From NCBI GenBank assembly GCA_021234535.1, contig CM037833.1:3850397-3914396 (forward strand): DNA of 64,000 nt, read 5' to 3'. The stretch's first letter is position 1. The number at the start of each line of letters is the position of its first letter. The notes under the pieces are model-generated. The model was not told the DNA's origin. It did no database searches and saw only the letters and a list, made by a program, of their open reading frames with translations. A program made the translations under genes and the position numbers. This stretch comes from Stichopus chloronotus (Eukaryota; Echinodermata; Holothuroidea; Aspidochirotida; Stichopodidae). Shown in pieces: positions 1 through 11,645 of this stretch.

Positions 1-1428
1 ATAGCTTCAGCACTGACAATCAACACTTTTCGGGGATTTTTCTTTCTACTTCAGTCCTAGGGATGGAAAAATAGAGGGACATTGTTTCCAGAATCTATGA
101 CGTCATTAATATCCAAGGTTATGAATCAGTCAGTTCGTGGGGCCTATTGCCAATGCGTACTATGTGAAAGAAATATGCAGACCGTTCTGCTGCGGATTTC
201 ATCCACTAGCAGCATACTCGTACACTGCGTGTGAGCAACTGTTGCATGCAGGTCCAATCGAAACCGCGAATCAACAATTTCACTCCTGTTTGAACACACT
301 TGTGAGTTTTATGTGAACTGTCTTGGCACAAGTTCTGGCTCTCTCGGAGCAAAGTGGAGATGAGCTTGCGGAGGTCATTTTCAGTAAGAGTTGAAAGCTG
401 AAGACGAAGACAAAAATTCTCTTAATCCCCGTGGAAATCTGTGTCGAGTAAGTAATGGCTCAGTAGTATCAGGGCTACTCACACTTGTAAGATTCCGACA
501 TCCATCGTTGGGATGATTCACTTTGGAGTGTTAATGTGGTGCTGCGAACTGGAGGGTTTTGATTCAGAAGGTTGGCTTAACGATAGTCCATCTCCAGAGT
601 AAACAGCAAGACTCCCTTTCGTTAACTCCAATACACGACGCAAAGCATGATGGCTTTTCTTAGTCTTACTAGGACTAACGTCAGTCCTATTTAAACTGGA
701 CAGTGTGAAATTTCTGAATTGGTCTGGTTTTAACCATTGTAGAGTCTTCAATACTTTCAAAGCTCAACCTCATGTTTCGAATCGACTGCAGACTCAGATT
801 CGGAGAATGTGACCTGCATTCTCAGGCAAGTTTTACTTCACCGGTATCGTATTGTTAAGACACGCCGAGCGCTCACCTTTGAATTGCCAGAGTGACCATG
901 CCATGCGTAGTGTGATTTCATTACGCGAATGAAATTCGTACTAGCCTAGTTGAAATCAGTGGAAGTTACTTTATATGTTTGCTTTATATATCTAGGCCTT
1001 TCATGAGGCCTACGTAGTGAGATTAAGCAAAAAGAAATGCTTGGTGCATTAGCTTTAGGAGAATCTCGTCAGCATTGTCAGCAAGTCTGCTGTGGACGCT
1101 CCAGTGGGAAATTTGTGGAAGAGGGGTCTGACCACCTCGTGCGGTACAGTGGGAAAAAATACTCCGCTAAAGTTCAGCTGTGAGGTAGACCTGTTCTTCT
1201 GGCCATGAATTCTATACTTGTACCGTATCAGGCAGTATTAGCGTGGAATGTTTGGTATGAAAGTGTCTGGTAACTGCAACACTTGTATACTGTCTATATG
1301 AACATATCATTAACGTGTAGGAAATTGCTCTAAGCAGCTGTTGATTAAGGTTCTGTTATTTGCCACAGATGACGTTAGCCTCTTGACGGAGCAAGGACTT
1401 GCAATAGCAGCTGGCCTGGAAAGAGCCT
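1..1428. other. No recognisable gene
   Basis: I see no recognisable coding domain, LTR or RNA gene here. An 80-codon minus-strand frame at 518-760 has ordinary amino-acid composition but no motif I know and no clear splice signals, so it is not called. The stretch reads as unique or very old intergenic DNA. Confidence 0.4.
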
Positions 1429-2076
1429 CTACTTCCCAGGCTGAGCCATCTGGAGAGATGGAAGACGTTCTGAGCGGTGAGTCACAGACCAAATTTTAGG
1501 GAAATATAAGAATTTTAGAGACAATGGCAGCAATATGCTAGTACCAACTCGATCTTCTTTTGCTTCAGCAAATCCATCAGCTGACTGTGATAATGACCTG
1601 ACGTCTGTTTCAAGCAATCTCTTTTTTGTCATAAGCTTCCTCCTTCCTGTTTCCTTTTCTCTCCATTCTGGATCTTCTTCTTTTTGCTTCCCAGAGAGGT
1701 AAGACTGATACTGGCTATGAGCAGAAGACCCACACTTCAGCAAGTCATTCGTAATTGGTACCATATGTACACTTTCAAACTTGTGATTCATATGAGTGTT
1801 CTGCCATGAACCTCCTTTCCAGTTGCCTGTCCATGAGACAAAAGCAAAAGACTTGAAATCATCTTCCAAAGCTACTATGTTGTTCTTTGCCATAGTGGTC
1901 ACAGAAGAACTATCAACTCTGTCCACTTTGTGACACACTACAAAGTCACGTGTTCTGACTGCAGATGAGTTTATTGCAGAAACAAGAGGAAAAAGAAGCC
2001 AAAAAGACGGAAATGAGAAAGCAAGAAAGAAAGAGAAAAAATACTGCCAAAGGAGCTTCCAAAGTACCACCACCAT
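1429..2076 (-). pseudogene. Transposon-associated C-terminal tail, 215-codon open frame
   Basis: A 215-codon open frame on the minus strand. Its first 50 or so codons are very hydrophobic, but they are the complement of a purine-rich stretch, so that part is probably an antisense artefact. The second half is charged and helix-prone, with the block SYLSGKQKEEDPEWREKE followed by RRLLETD-like text (KKRLLETDVRSLSQSADGFAE) that resembles, from memory, coiled-coil tails of hAT-like predicted proteins in invertebrates. Only roughly 1500-1870 is likely to descend from a real protein. No start, splice site or catalytic domain is visible. It may simply be a chance frame, and the function is unknown. 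Confidence 0.3.
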
Positions 2077-2225
2077 CCCCTAAACTCTGATTTAGGTGTT
2101 CCCAGCGACAGCAGTAGCAATAACTGCACAAAGGTGCAACATGCCTTACTTTGAAGAAGATGAGTCGTGAACTGCATGCCGCTCATGTAATTCATTGTAC
2201 CATGATGAGTGCACCCAGTGGAGGG
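1965..2225 (+). pseudogene. Possible pogo/jerky-type transposase C-terminus
   Basis: On the plus strand a lysine/glutamate-rich helix begins at the ATG at 1965 (MSLLQKQEEKEAKK and onward) and runs to a stop near 2090. In another frame near 2145-2222 a cysteine/histidine cluster follows, with the spacing TACRSCNSLYHDEC preceded by an in-frame stop. Basic helices followed by a C-x2-C...H-x2-C cluster are common at the end of pogo-type transposases in marine invertebrates. The DDE core is not present here. The piece is broken by at least one frameshift and one stop. Basis: visible residues plus family knowledge; a chance resemblance is possible. Confidence 0.3.
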
Positions 2226-2239
2226 GGAGATGATTAAGT

Positions 2240-4500
2240 ATGGGCATGATGTTGGATAAGATGTACATTCTTTTAATTAGTGTTAATTAGTGGTTACAAG
2301 CAACAATATATATTTCTAAGCCCTCTAACTTCTAGGGAGCGTTATATAGAATAAATTGACATGACTTTATTGGACCACTTACCCCACTTTTCCGCTAACA
2401 TTTCTCCAGTTGGTTGTATTCCCTCAAAATTTGGACAATAAAAATATTTTGGTTTTGAATCCACAAATAATAGGTCCAGAATTCGTTTTGGCAATTTTCA
2501 AATGTTTGTGACTTGAAATTGGCTAGCTACCAACAACGTAAAAATGGAACCTACTGCCTGTACATGGTGCTCAGCCTTAACAACGGAATAGGAAAAAGGA
2601 GCACTGAGCCGGAACTGGCGATTAAGAAGCAGAGAACTTGGCAAGTAATTGGAAGTGTTGATTTAGAATCATAAACCTCAGCAGACAGGGCCACTGTGGT
2701 TTCCCTGAACATCTACTGCAGATTAAGCCATAATAACAGGATTAGGCGAAATAGAAAAGAAAACTAGTTTCTCATGACTGTCTGCATCCTGCTTGGGGAT
2801 ATTTTTTTAATATGAGATTTAGAATCTAGACAATATGGAAATAATCTGCTGGTGCTAAATATCAAGTATTCTAAGCATTTTTTGGGCAGATCACCCCCTA
2901 CAAACATGAAGTAAAAAATGCCCCCCTACCTGTTCATGTTAGATGAATATCATGTGTCATACATAACAGTTCATGTACATATCAAATACATATCATGTGT
3001 ACAAAACTTGGACAAACAGCTCAGTGAAATTGCAAAGTGAGTATAAACTTGTTAACCTATTCGGAAAGAAAAATCCATTAATTTTTACTGCCCACTACAA
3101 CCATATTATTAGCAACCCCTTCCCCACCGTGTAGATTTTTTCATGGAGGTACAAATCTATATTACACTTAATGATTTTATAGTGTGTATGTACCTAGGAT
3201 ATTTACATATTGTTTCACACTGCAGAAACACTTGTAATTGGGTCTAATATAAGCCCTACCTTTGCAAGTATTAGGTCTACATTATGCTGGCCCCAAAACG
3301 AAAAGTGGCCCCTGGTTCCACTTAAATGAGCATGAACCACCACCAGGGGGGCCCTTTTCTTGAGAAAGCGACCTGCGGTTCTCATTTCTTATTGTGACCC
3401 TTAATTCCTAAGAAGGAAATCAAAGGGCGATCATATTAGCAAGGTGTGTGTGTTATTGTTCTTTCAGTAACGCTGTACAAGTCATCGTAGATACTGGTGT
3501 GACGAGCGATGATCCCCCTTGATCAACTGGATGACCTTCAAGTTCAGGCATTGTAAGTAGCTATTGCTCAGTTCAGTCGAATTGGGGACGTGTTCATTAA
3601 ATGAGTAAGTAGTGGAGAAAACATTTCCGCACTCCGCGGAATGCCTGCGCCATGTAAGATTCAAAAGTGACCCAAAATGTGGTGAAACTGATTTTGTGCT
3701 AACAGTTTTTGTAGGGATCTCACTTGTGGTGATGAATTACACGCGGGCAGCTCAATGTACTTAGAGGTAATTTCTGTCCGTTGAGATAGCTAACAGGGTT
3801 TTTATAGTGTTGACTCTTGTCAAAGGCAAGATCAAGTCAAGTGAGCCAAGATCGAAAATAGGCAGTTTGGCACAGAAGGTATGCACGCTTATGTGCTGCA
3901 AAACCTGTAGCTACAGACATGTTTGTTAAAGCAACCCTGACGGAGGAGGTCAAAAGTCCTACAGAGGAATATTGAAGAAGGTATGTTAGTTGTTTTGTTA
4001 AGCTATAGAGTGGTAACTACTGTCAGCAACACCTTGTGTCAGTTACAGACCTGTTCAAGTAAAGTTTGCTCATTCCTGACTTTTTACTGGTCATCACAGT
4101 TAAGCCAATTACCAAGTTAAAATCAGAGGAATTTACATCAGTGCCTAAATACTGTGACTGTTGGCCGGTGGTGCCATCGGGTGTTCAGGAATTTAAGGTA
4201 ATATAGGGTTCAATTGGACCATATTTTTCGAAAACTGAAATTTTATTCTCACAATCAATCCCTCCTCCCCCGTGCTGATTTCTGTGCACACTGAGTGTCA
4301 GCTACAGTTCCATGGGCACTTTTTTTTTCCTTCAAATAACATGGATAAGATAATGCAGCCTGGAGTCACTTTTATTTCTCCAGGGTATAGAGGGTGGTTA
4401 TACAATTGACACAGTGCATAAGTGGCCCTTGATATAGTATTGCAATGCCACCATTCCATTTATTCATGCTCTTTTCCTAGAGGGTGTCACAGATTCCAGC
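2240..4500. other. No recognisable gene
   Basis: AT-rich stretch with short runs of A and T and no open frame with a recognisable domain. A 60-codon minus frame at 3482-3664 shows no motif. I see no LTR, inverted repeat or RNA gene here. Confidence 0.4.
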
Positions 4501-4522
4501 ACCACCTGATACACGTATATAT

Positions 4523-4571
4523 ATTGATTTGTATGCACCCTTATATACATTGTTGCAAACTGGACACCATC
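4523..4571 (+). repeat. Gypsy-1 5' LTR remnant
   Basis: These 49 bases match 11406-11454 by eye with a single mismatch (A versus G near the right end). The second location sits just inside a polypurine tract plus TGTGATGG LTR start, so this is the surviving piece of the matching 5' LTR. It lies about 30 bases upstream of a primer-binding-site-like sequence and a gag start, which supports the assignment. The rest of the 5' LTR has been lost or has diverged beyond recognition. Confidence 0.65.
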
Positions 4572-4598
4572 TTGTTATGTCGTATTTCTTGTGACTTT

Positions 4599-4616
4599 TG
4601 GCGACGAAGATCGGGA
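4599..4616 (+). promoter_or_regulatory. Gypsy-1 primer-binding site
   Basis: TGGCGACGAAGATCGGGA directly follows the LTR remnant. This form is typical of the tRNA primer-binding site of Ty3/gypsy elements, where reverse transcription starts. The gag frame begins about 65 bases downstream. I did not identify the tRNA. Confidence 0.55.
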
Positions 4617-4678
4617 TTTCAATTCCGTAAATTGAGTCACACAGTTCCGGAAAGGTTTAAGGAACATTTTCTGGCAAG

Positions 4679-5085
4679 ATGACAGCGACCATTGGAAGAA
4701 TCGGCGAATTTGTGGAAGGCCGAGAAGATATCGAATGCTATCTCGAACGTCTAGAACAGTTCTTCAAGGCGAACAATGTAGAGGCAGACCGTGCAGTGAG
4801 AGTGGTTCACACGGTGGTAGGTCCGAACGCCTACGCATTATTGAAATCGCTAACGTCACCAAACAAACCCAGTGACAGAAGTATCGACGAACTTAAGTCT
4901 TTGCTAAGAGGACATTTTTCTCCCAAGCCGCTAACAATTACCTGGTAGAACTAAGTAAGTTAGCACGCACATGTGAGTTAAATACCAACAGACACAGCTG
5001 TTGATACTGCCTTAGCTATGGGAATGGCGTCAAAACAAACCTTCCAATTTCATGGTGGAGCAGGCAACATAATCTTGAAGGTGAT
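4679..5085 (+). pseudogene. Gypsy-1 gag N-terminus, degenerate
   Basis: The frame starting at 4679 encodes an acidic helical N-terminus (MTATIGRIGEFVEGREDIEC, then YLERLEQFFKANNV) of the kind that opens gag in invertebrate Ty3/gypsy elements, where it forms the particle capsid. The first frame stops at 4948 just after an HFSPKP block. Gag-like text continues in other frames (YLVELSKLARTCE, then DTALAMGMASKQTFQF near 5010-5050), so the gene has internal deletions and frame breaks. The nucleocapsid zinc knuckle is absent. Position between the primer site and a distant integrase fits one decayed element spanning 4.5-11.6 kb. Confidence 0.7.
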
Positions 5086-5089
5086 ATCT

Positions 5090-6490
5090 TTGGCTCTAAC
5101 TAAGATATCTGCTTTGATGAACTTGGTCAGAATACTTGAAAGCTGATCTACGATAATACCATGTATTCTGTGGACTTACGGTTCATCTCTTTGTAGCATC
5201 TAACCATGTGAAAAGAAAAAAAGAACTGTTTTACCATTTAGTCAACAAGTGAACAATAGTCAAAACACACGGTGAAATGTGAAATCCCATCGAATTCAAC
5301 AGTAAATTTGTTCTAAAGCGAACTCACCTCATTACTTCGGTTAAAACAAGGCAAGGTTGCTTTCAAGAAGAGAGCATAGAGTCTGCGATTTGGATCATTT
5401 AACTGGTTGAAGATGCGTGTTGGTTTATTCTCATTCTATTGCTTCTTTGCTCTTCTTTTCAGGACTGCTTAATGTTGCACTGCTGGTTGAGGGCATCTTC
5501 CTATCAGATTCAAAGAACTTTTACCTGGTGCTTTCTTCTCAGAATTCACAAGGCCCTTCCTTGGAAGCAGAGGTTTAGCTCTCTCTAAAGAAAGCCACCT
5601 GAAAAAGGCAGATTGAAATGGGAAAAAAGGACAAGTACTGCAAACGAACACACGAAATTTACTACTTGTTTCAACATCAATTTCTAAAATGTATATACTC
5701 TTTTGACATCATCTTTAAAACGTCCAAAGTCCTTCATAATAAAGGATCAGAAAAAGATATATGCTTTAAATGTAAGTAATACAGAAAAAAAAAACCAAAA
5801 CCCCCCAAATACCATACTACAGTATTTTGTAAATCAAGTATTTGACAGTGAGCTTATCACTTGTTTTGAACATGACTACACAAATGTTTGGAAATAGCAG
5901 GTGATAACTCATGTCATATTTGCTGTTAACATATCTCGCTTTAGCATTGATAAAAACATTTCTGATCATCTTATTTCCCAGGAACTGTCTCTATCTTCTT
6001 ATACGTGTCTAACAAATGCTTTCTGTTTCTGGCAAAATAAACATTAGTCATGAGGCACCATATGGATACTGTCACACTTCATTGTGTCTATAGGTCGAAT
6101 TCTTCTTCCACGGGAAAAAGTAGGTGGTGGAAACTGATATAACGAAACCCCAAATTCCAGTACACATTTGGCATAGGCCTAAGCTAGGCAGCTAGGCCTA
6201 GCTGTTGAGACAATGACTTTGACACACTAGAAAACTGGTTGCGCTAAAATGTGATCCACCACCTCTTCAGGATTCTGCTTTGAATACATGATAGACTGCT
6301 CTGTACAGACTGCGCTCTGCGTCTGAATAAAACGTGCAAAAGTAATGCGGTGCTTGATCGTAGTATGTTGGGTCTGACTGAGAACTAGGCTAGGTCTAGC
6401 CTACATCAGAGACAATAATAAAAAATCAACAAATGGCTACTGAAATCTCCATATACATGGTTTGGTTTGTTTATCACATAAAAAGTAATA
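5090..6490. other. Gypsy-1 interior lost; no gene seen
   Basis: Where protease and reverse transcriptase of Gypsy-1 would be expected, nothing readable remains. There is an AGGCCTA-rich patch near 6175-6205 and scattered short frames without motifs. This DNA may be an insertion rather than element sequence. Confidence 0.4.
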
Positions 6491-6494
6491 AAAT

Positions 6495-7180
6495 TCAAAT
6501 TAGGCATAAGCAGCTCAATAATTCGCTTGTGACGTACTGACTCTTGTCAATAAAGTACCAAATGTCTACCAACAATTCATCCAACGGATACCTCAAACAT
6601 TTACAACCCTTCTTAGCTGCCAAATGCATAAGGTGACATGCACACCCAACAACATATACTTTGGGGTTCTTCTGCTTGATGAGTGCTGCCACGCCCATAT
6701 GCTTCCTAACCATAACACTGGCATTATCGGTTGCGAAGCTTACACAGTTATCCCACGGTATGTTTCTTGCCATTAGTTCACTGTCAAGTTTCCTGAAAAT
6801 GTCCTCTCGTCGATCGTCAAAAGTTTTGATAAGTACTGGGTACAATTTCACAGTCCATATCTGTACTTACGTCAGTGGCAATACTAAAGGGCTGCATTTT
6901 CAGGTTTGAAGTGAGCAAGTCAGCATCATTATCACTAACAAATTTGTGAACTAACCCTCGGCATTAATTACCCTATGGCCCTCTTTCTGAAAGAACTTTA
7001 TGCGAGCTTACCGCCGTCTGACGACAAATCGCACAAATGTACCTGTCACCTTTAGTCGACTTTTTCATACATGTAAAAGAACGAACTTCTCTTTTCCTTC
7101 GGTGGTTGTTTGCCTTTCGCATCCATGTTGATACCGGAATGACACGGCAAATATCACTGGGATGGGCCGATGCCTTACCC
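6495..7180 (-). pseudogene. hAT-like transposase remnant
   Basis: The minus strand carries a run of frames resembling the middle of hAT-superfamily transposases and their ZMYM/C17orf113-like relatives. The best frame (6851 to 6495) has IPWDNCVSFATDNASVMV, a KHMGVAALI block, GCACHLMHLAAKKG and ELLVDIWYFIDKS, in the usual order. In an adjacent frame, just before it in the coding direction, is KMQPFSIATDVSTDMDC, which carries the first catalytic-type aspartate. A further block around 7000-7150 with a C-x2-C pair (YICAICRQ) may be the zinc-finger region. At least one frameshift near 6855 and several stops make it dead. It lies against the direction of Gypsy-1 and probably inserted into it. Confidence 0.65.
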
Positions 7181-7182
7181 AA

Positions 7183-7590
7183 GTAACGCTAATAACGCGA
7201 ACGCTAAAACCTACATTCTTTCGTGTGTTGAAAACATGTGCTAAGTGTTCTAGCCTACGTGGCGGACATCGCAGCACGGGTTTAGGATCTATATGCAACA
7301 AAACACACAAAAACTTCGTCCAAGTGCAAGTGTGCCCCACATATCCGGGGTGTCTTTCAGTCCCGACTTTATGCGCCGCACCTTTTCATGTTGACCATTT
7401 CTTTGAACTGCAGCCACGCGTTTTTGCACAATAACCGTGAGAACATGACATTCTGCATTTGGAAAGTACCATTTACGCCGCGGCAAGCTACCAGTATTTA
7501 TAAATCCTTGCTCGCTTTATGTTTTTCCATTTGCTCTGCCGTATTTTCATGAAAATCCCGCCAAAATCGGGACGGTTGGCAGGTCTGTGA
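7183..7590. other. No recognisable gene
   Basis: Several overlapping open frames exist on both strands (for example minus 7289-7486) but none shows a motif. They may include the degraded N-terminal part of the hAT remnant, or flanking Gypsy-1 DNA. Confidence 0.35.
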
Positions 7591-8540
7591 ATGACATGCC
7601 AGTGCGGGCAACAGATGTTAGTACAGCTACACAAAGTCTATGATTTTGTAGCTCAAAGTTGGCCAAATTATGTTCAAGAGGAAGAGATAAAACCTTATTT
7701 CGTTCGTAGAAATGAATTGTCTCTTGACAAGGGTTGTATTTTATGGGGATTAAGAGTTGTCATTACCCTGATGTCAAGACAGAGATTGCTTGATGACTTA
7801 CATGAACAATAGAGATAGAGAATCTTGTCCGTGCTTGTAAAAGTTGTCCACCTGTTGCCCCACACTTGGGTATGGCTGTCCAGAATCTGGCAACGTCTAC
7901 ATATAGATTTTGCGGAGCTGGATGGTCAACAGTTATTCATACTAACTGATAGCCATTCAAATGGGTTGAAGTTCATCCAATGCAGAAGACGACTGCTAGT
8001 AACACTATAAAGTTCCTAAGAGGGTTATTTTCAGCCTATGGCCTCCCTGAGTTTAGATATTTCATGTTAGCAAATGGTATTAAACATACAAGGGTACCCC
8101 CTACCGTCCAGCATCTAAAGGGGCTGCTGAACGCACAGTTCAGACTGTCAAGAAATCTTTAAAGAAGCAAATATAGACCCCACGAAACAGGGAACCACTC
8201 TCCCCCAGAAGATTGCGAATTTCTTGATTGGTTACAGAAACACTCCCCAAGCTGCTACGGGTAGGACCCCAGCACAAAAACCACATTTATCCAAGCATAT
8301 TGAGAGGAAACAAGAGAGGCAAAGGGTTTATCATGACCAAGGTCGTAACAACAGCAGACAATTTGGAAGTGGTGAATTTGTAGGAGTAAGGAATTCATTT
8401 CCTAACCAGGAGGTTAAATGGTTGCCTGGGAAGGTTCTTAAGATGTGTAATCCTCGTACTTACCTTCTACAAATGCAAGGTACGAGATGTTTATAAACCA
8501 AATGACACCTTGAATGTTGATGAACAAGCAGAGGGTTCAA
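7591..8540 (+). pseudogene. Gypsy-1 integrase, degenerate
   Basis: Plus-strand fragments give the end of the RNase H-to-integrase linker and the integrase of a Ty3/gypsy pol. Seen in order: WPNYVQEEEIKPYF with RRNELSLDKGCILWG (7591-7812), the core block RIWQRLHIDFAELDGQQLF (7825-8010) with its catalytic-type aspartate, LFSAYGLPE and NGIKHTRVPPT (7980-8162), and a C-terminal part with KWLPGKVLKM (8224-8496). Integrase joins element cDNA to the host chromosome. The HHCC zinc domain is mostly missing and the frame changes at least four times, so it is inactive. It is collinear with the gag piece upstream and the LTR downstream. Confidence 0.75.
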
Positions 8541-9070
8541 GGGTATTAGACTGAGGTACCACATGAAAAAGGAATGAGTTTGATTCTAATGGGAATGTCA
8601 GAGCCCAGTCCAAAAGTTGGAACAGACTTCAAAACCCCACCAGAGAACGTTCTTGTGCAGATACTAGAGTACCTTTATTGAGAGAGTAGCGACATTGACG
8701 TTCCAAAAATTACAGGTCATGTGACTACAGGAGCCATTTTGTTTCCAAAAAGTTTTGGCCGCACTCAGTGAATGGCAGCGACTACACGTAAACTTTCCAG
8801 TTCTCCAAGAAAAGGACGGGTTGTTGTGCATTTAGTTGCCACAATCGGTTCCAGAAAGGGTTTAGGATGTACAGATTCCCCACAAATACTAACAGAAGAA
8901 AGATTTGGGAGAATAAAGTCAGCCGTGTCAATTGGAAACCAACCAACGTCGTTTCTCTGCCATGTAACGTTAGAACTAAGTTATAGGTGGTAGACTCAAC
9001 GCTCAGGGGCATAGACTACTAACGTACTGTGAATAGGACGAAAAGGGTAGCTAGGCCTAACTTTAGGCTC
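8541..9070. other. Gypsy-1 pol tail and unassigned DNA
   Basis: The first 150 bases continue in gypsy pol-tail style (a VYKPNDTLNVDEQ-like block near 8490-8530). After that I see no domain. Opposed short frames at 8772-8993 and 8782-9012 show no motif. Confidence 0.3.
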
Positions 9071-9099
9071 GTCTGTGTTAGGGTTCCTTCTCTATAAAG

Positions 9100-9870
9100 G
9101 AACCCTAGTCTGTGTAGGACGGGATAAACCGTCGCCTAGCCTTTATCTGGCAAAGCAAGTTGGATTACTAAAATTCATTGGATTGGTTAACCAACTAAAC
9201 TGCTATTCTGTATCAGTTGCTGAATGCTGGGAACAAATTTCTCCGCACATCTCGACTTACTCAGAACTGCCTAGAGAATTTATCGGTAGTGCACAGCTCC
9301 TCGCTCTCAAGCAAGCAGGAAGCTATGACCAAGATGATGGAGAGTTTTTGGCAGAGTTCTTCAACCAGAATTTGCAGATGCCACAACAAAAGCCAGAAAT
9401 TCCTGAACCTTGCTTATCAGATGAGGAGCTTTTCTCAAACCTTCCCCAAGTCGAACTTGACAGTTTTTATAACCTTGCTGGGCACTCTCTTAATTCAATC
9501 AAGAAAAATGAGAAGACTTGTGACGAATGTTTGCATGAGCTAGGTTACCAGTGGACATCAGGATGGGCCACATCAGGCAGCTACGCTCACCCTTTTGAGA
9601 GAGCACAGATAAGGTTGTTTGCAGCATGTGTCTGAAAAAGCCTTTAACATGCTGGTTAAAGTGGAGACTCTGTTCAGGGGCAAGTAAAGAAATCTCATTA
9701 AGGGACCCAACATCAAAGATGTTCTTGTCATTGAAGCAGAACAGCTGACCAAAGATATCAAGATCTCTCCCTGCCACAGTCTCAAACATAATCTCAGTAG
9801 TAAATTCATCAATGTTCCCTTGCACTTTTTCTCCCCCCCCACCAAAAAAAAAAAAGAAATTAGGAACTGT
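9100..9870 (+). pseudogene. Transposase C-terminal fragment, possibly P-like
   Basis: The plus frame at 9075-9635 ends with SFYNLAGHSLNSIKKNEKTC, a CDECLHEL pair and a serine/glycine linker. After a frame change it continues with KAFNMLVKVETLF, then NIKDVLVIEAEQLTKD and SPCHSLKHNLSSKFIN near 9640-9820. An 'aG-h-...-C-x2-C' block followed by helices and a C-H-x-L-x(n)-KFI end is like the C-termini of P-element/THAP9-type transposases in invertebrates, recalled from memory. The catalytic core is absent. There is at least one frameshift near 9635 and a poly-A-like run near 9842. The superfamily assignment is tentative; that it is a transposon remnant is likelier than which one. Confidence 0.4.
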
Positions 9871-11378
9871 TGAAGGAATCAGCAAGACTGAAGAGACATG
9901 GTGAACTTGTCAGCAAGAGTATGACTATGGGTACACTAGCTAAGAAAGTGAAGTGACTCTTGAAGTGTCTCTTTTTTTTCAATTTTTCTCAAGTTTTGTG
10001 TTCACTCATCATTTTTTTTTTTGTTCGCTGTTTCACCCTTGGTTGTAATTTAGTACGTACAGAAATAGTTAATAATGCTGGCATTTGCGTAAACTTCAAA
10101 TACCTTTATGATTCACCTCAATAACCTACCTTTCAGATCAAAGTCTCCCCAACGGCTTTTTTCGACGTCTTTCTACGTTTCTTATGGTGTATGCTGTCAA
10201 AATTTCTAATGTTTGCTGTCAATTTGATAAAAGTGTACCTACAGTCAAAAATCCAAAATTAAGGACCATTAAGAATGAATTGTAACAGGCTAACTCCCAT
10301 CTTCATAGGGCATTCCTGAGCTGAGATACAAAATGTTGAAGTTTATTCACTCAAACTGGAATGTTGTGTAGGAATCAAGTTACACAGGATTAAGAACTGC
10401 AGTTTTATATTCTCCTTCAAACTAGTTATTCATAATTACCTTTCATGCTATACTTTCTAATATGTTATGACAATCGGGCCCAGGACCCAATGTTTCAAGA
10501 ACTCTAAAATAAAGCTCTGATTCTAGACAAGATTCAATGGTGAACATGAACAACAGTTTTGTATATTTCTTCAAATGCTTTATCCGTAGATACCTCACAT
10601 GTCATACTTCGTATTACTTCGAGATTGGTGGGACCGGGATCCAAGGGCCCAGCCCAAACTAGGGAGAGGGTTCTTAAACTAGTACAATGTAGTCTAAATG
10701 TTTCTATCACAAATTTTCCAGCCAAATGAGTTCACCTGAACTTAACTGACCTTTCGGGCCTTTGTTGTTGCCAAGGGGCATCTTCCCATTTGCAGCCACT
10801 GCCCCCCCCCCCTTTGTTCTCCTCCTTGTACCCGGGGATCTTCGGCGAATAATGTTTTGTCTCCCCCTGACGTGGTACCAATATCAATTATAAACGTTTG
10901 CTTTAAAATCAAGAGTGTACTCCATATGTACCATGCAGTCATCAAAATAGGATGTCTACTCTGGCCTCTTGTGACATTAATTGTCCCCCTCCCGAACCCA
11001 TATCATTGTGAGTGACTCCCCACAGATTTTGTACACGAAACCCCACCCCTCTCGTTCAATAGAGACCAGAAATACGACAAAAGAAAACCCGCAACGCTTA
11101 AAAGGCAATCTTCAGCCACGTACAGTGTGCTCTAGGTATGCAGGAAATGGAAACAAAATGGCGTCCAATTTTAAGTTGTCGCTACTCTCCCTATAAAGGT
11201 ACTCTAGCAGATACAAAGTCAGGGCTCCCTCAAGAACAGTTGCCGGGCAAAGCTTTTCAAACCCCAGAAGCAAAAACCCCTCAACTCGCAATGTAAAGAA
11301 ACCAAAAATGTTAGATTTCTGAGTGTTTTAATTCACATTTTATTTTGTATTCTTTCTGTTTTACTTATTCTTTATTAA
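9871..11378. other. No recognisable gene; weak internal duplication
   Basis: No coding domain was recognised. Two partly similar segments near 10395-10500 and 10545-10650 share a CAGTTTT...TTCTTCAAA...CATG.(T)ATACTT order and may be an old local duplication. A poly-C run sits near 10802. The last 200 bases are the untranslated end of Gypsy-1 before its polypurine tract. Confidence 0.35.
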
Positions 11379-11390
11379 GGAGGGAGGAGA
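11379..11390 (+). promoter_or_regulatory. Gypsy-1 polypurine tract
   Basis: GGAGGGAGGAGA stands directly before TGTGATGG, the LTR start. A purine run in this position primes plus-strand DNA synthesis in LTR retrotransposons. Confidence 0.7.
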
Positions 11391-11645
11391 TGTGATGGAG
11401 TGTACATTGATTTGTATGCACCCTTATATACATTGTTGCAAACTGGGCACCATCAGTTGTTTGTTACTCACAGCAATGTATAGTTGCAGTCACCTTTCCT
11501 GTATCTACTTGTGACCCATGACCTTATTAAATATGTTGTTGCGTATACGCCCTCTTAGTGATACACGTGCTTTTAATAAACGTCTCGCTGTAACTGCAAT
11601 TACCAAGTTTGTACCGTCTGTAATGTGACCGAGTATACAACCTGA
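11391..11645 (+). repeat. Gypsy-1 3' LTR
   Basis: Starts with TGTGATGGAG right after the polypurine tract and contains the 49-base segment shared with 4523-4571. An AATAAA signal occurs at about 11574-11580 (TTTTAATAAACG), which could serve as the polyadenylation site. The right end is not fixed because the 5' LTR is too damaged to compare; 11645 is an estimate. Confidence 0.6.

Noticed and set aside
4422..4682. 86-codon plus frame before Gypsy-1 gag
   Set aside because: It reads through the LTR remnant and primer site; no coding motif.
9499..9885. Minus frames of 128 and 90 codons
   Set aside because: They oppose plus-strand text with transposase-like blocks, and include a translated poly-A/poly-C run.
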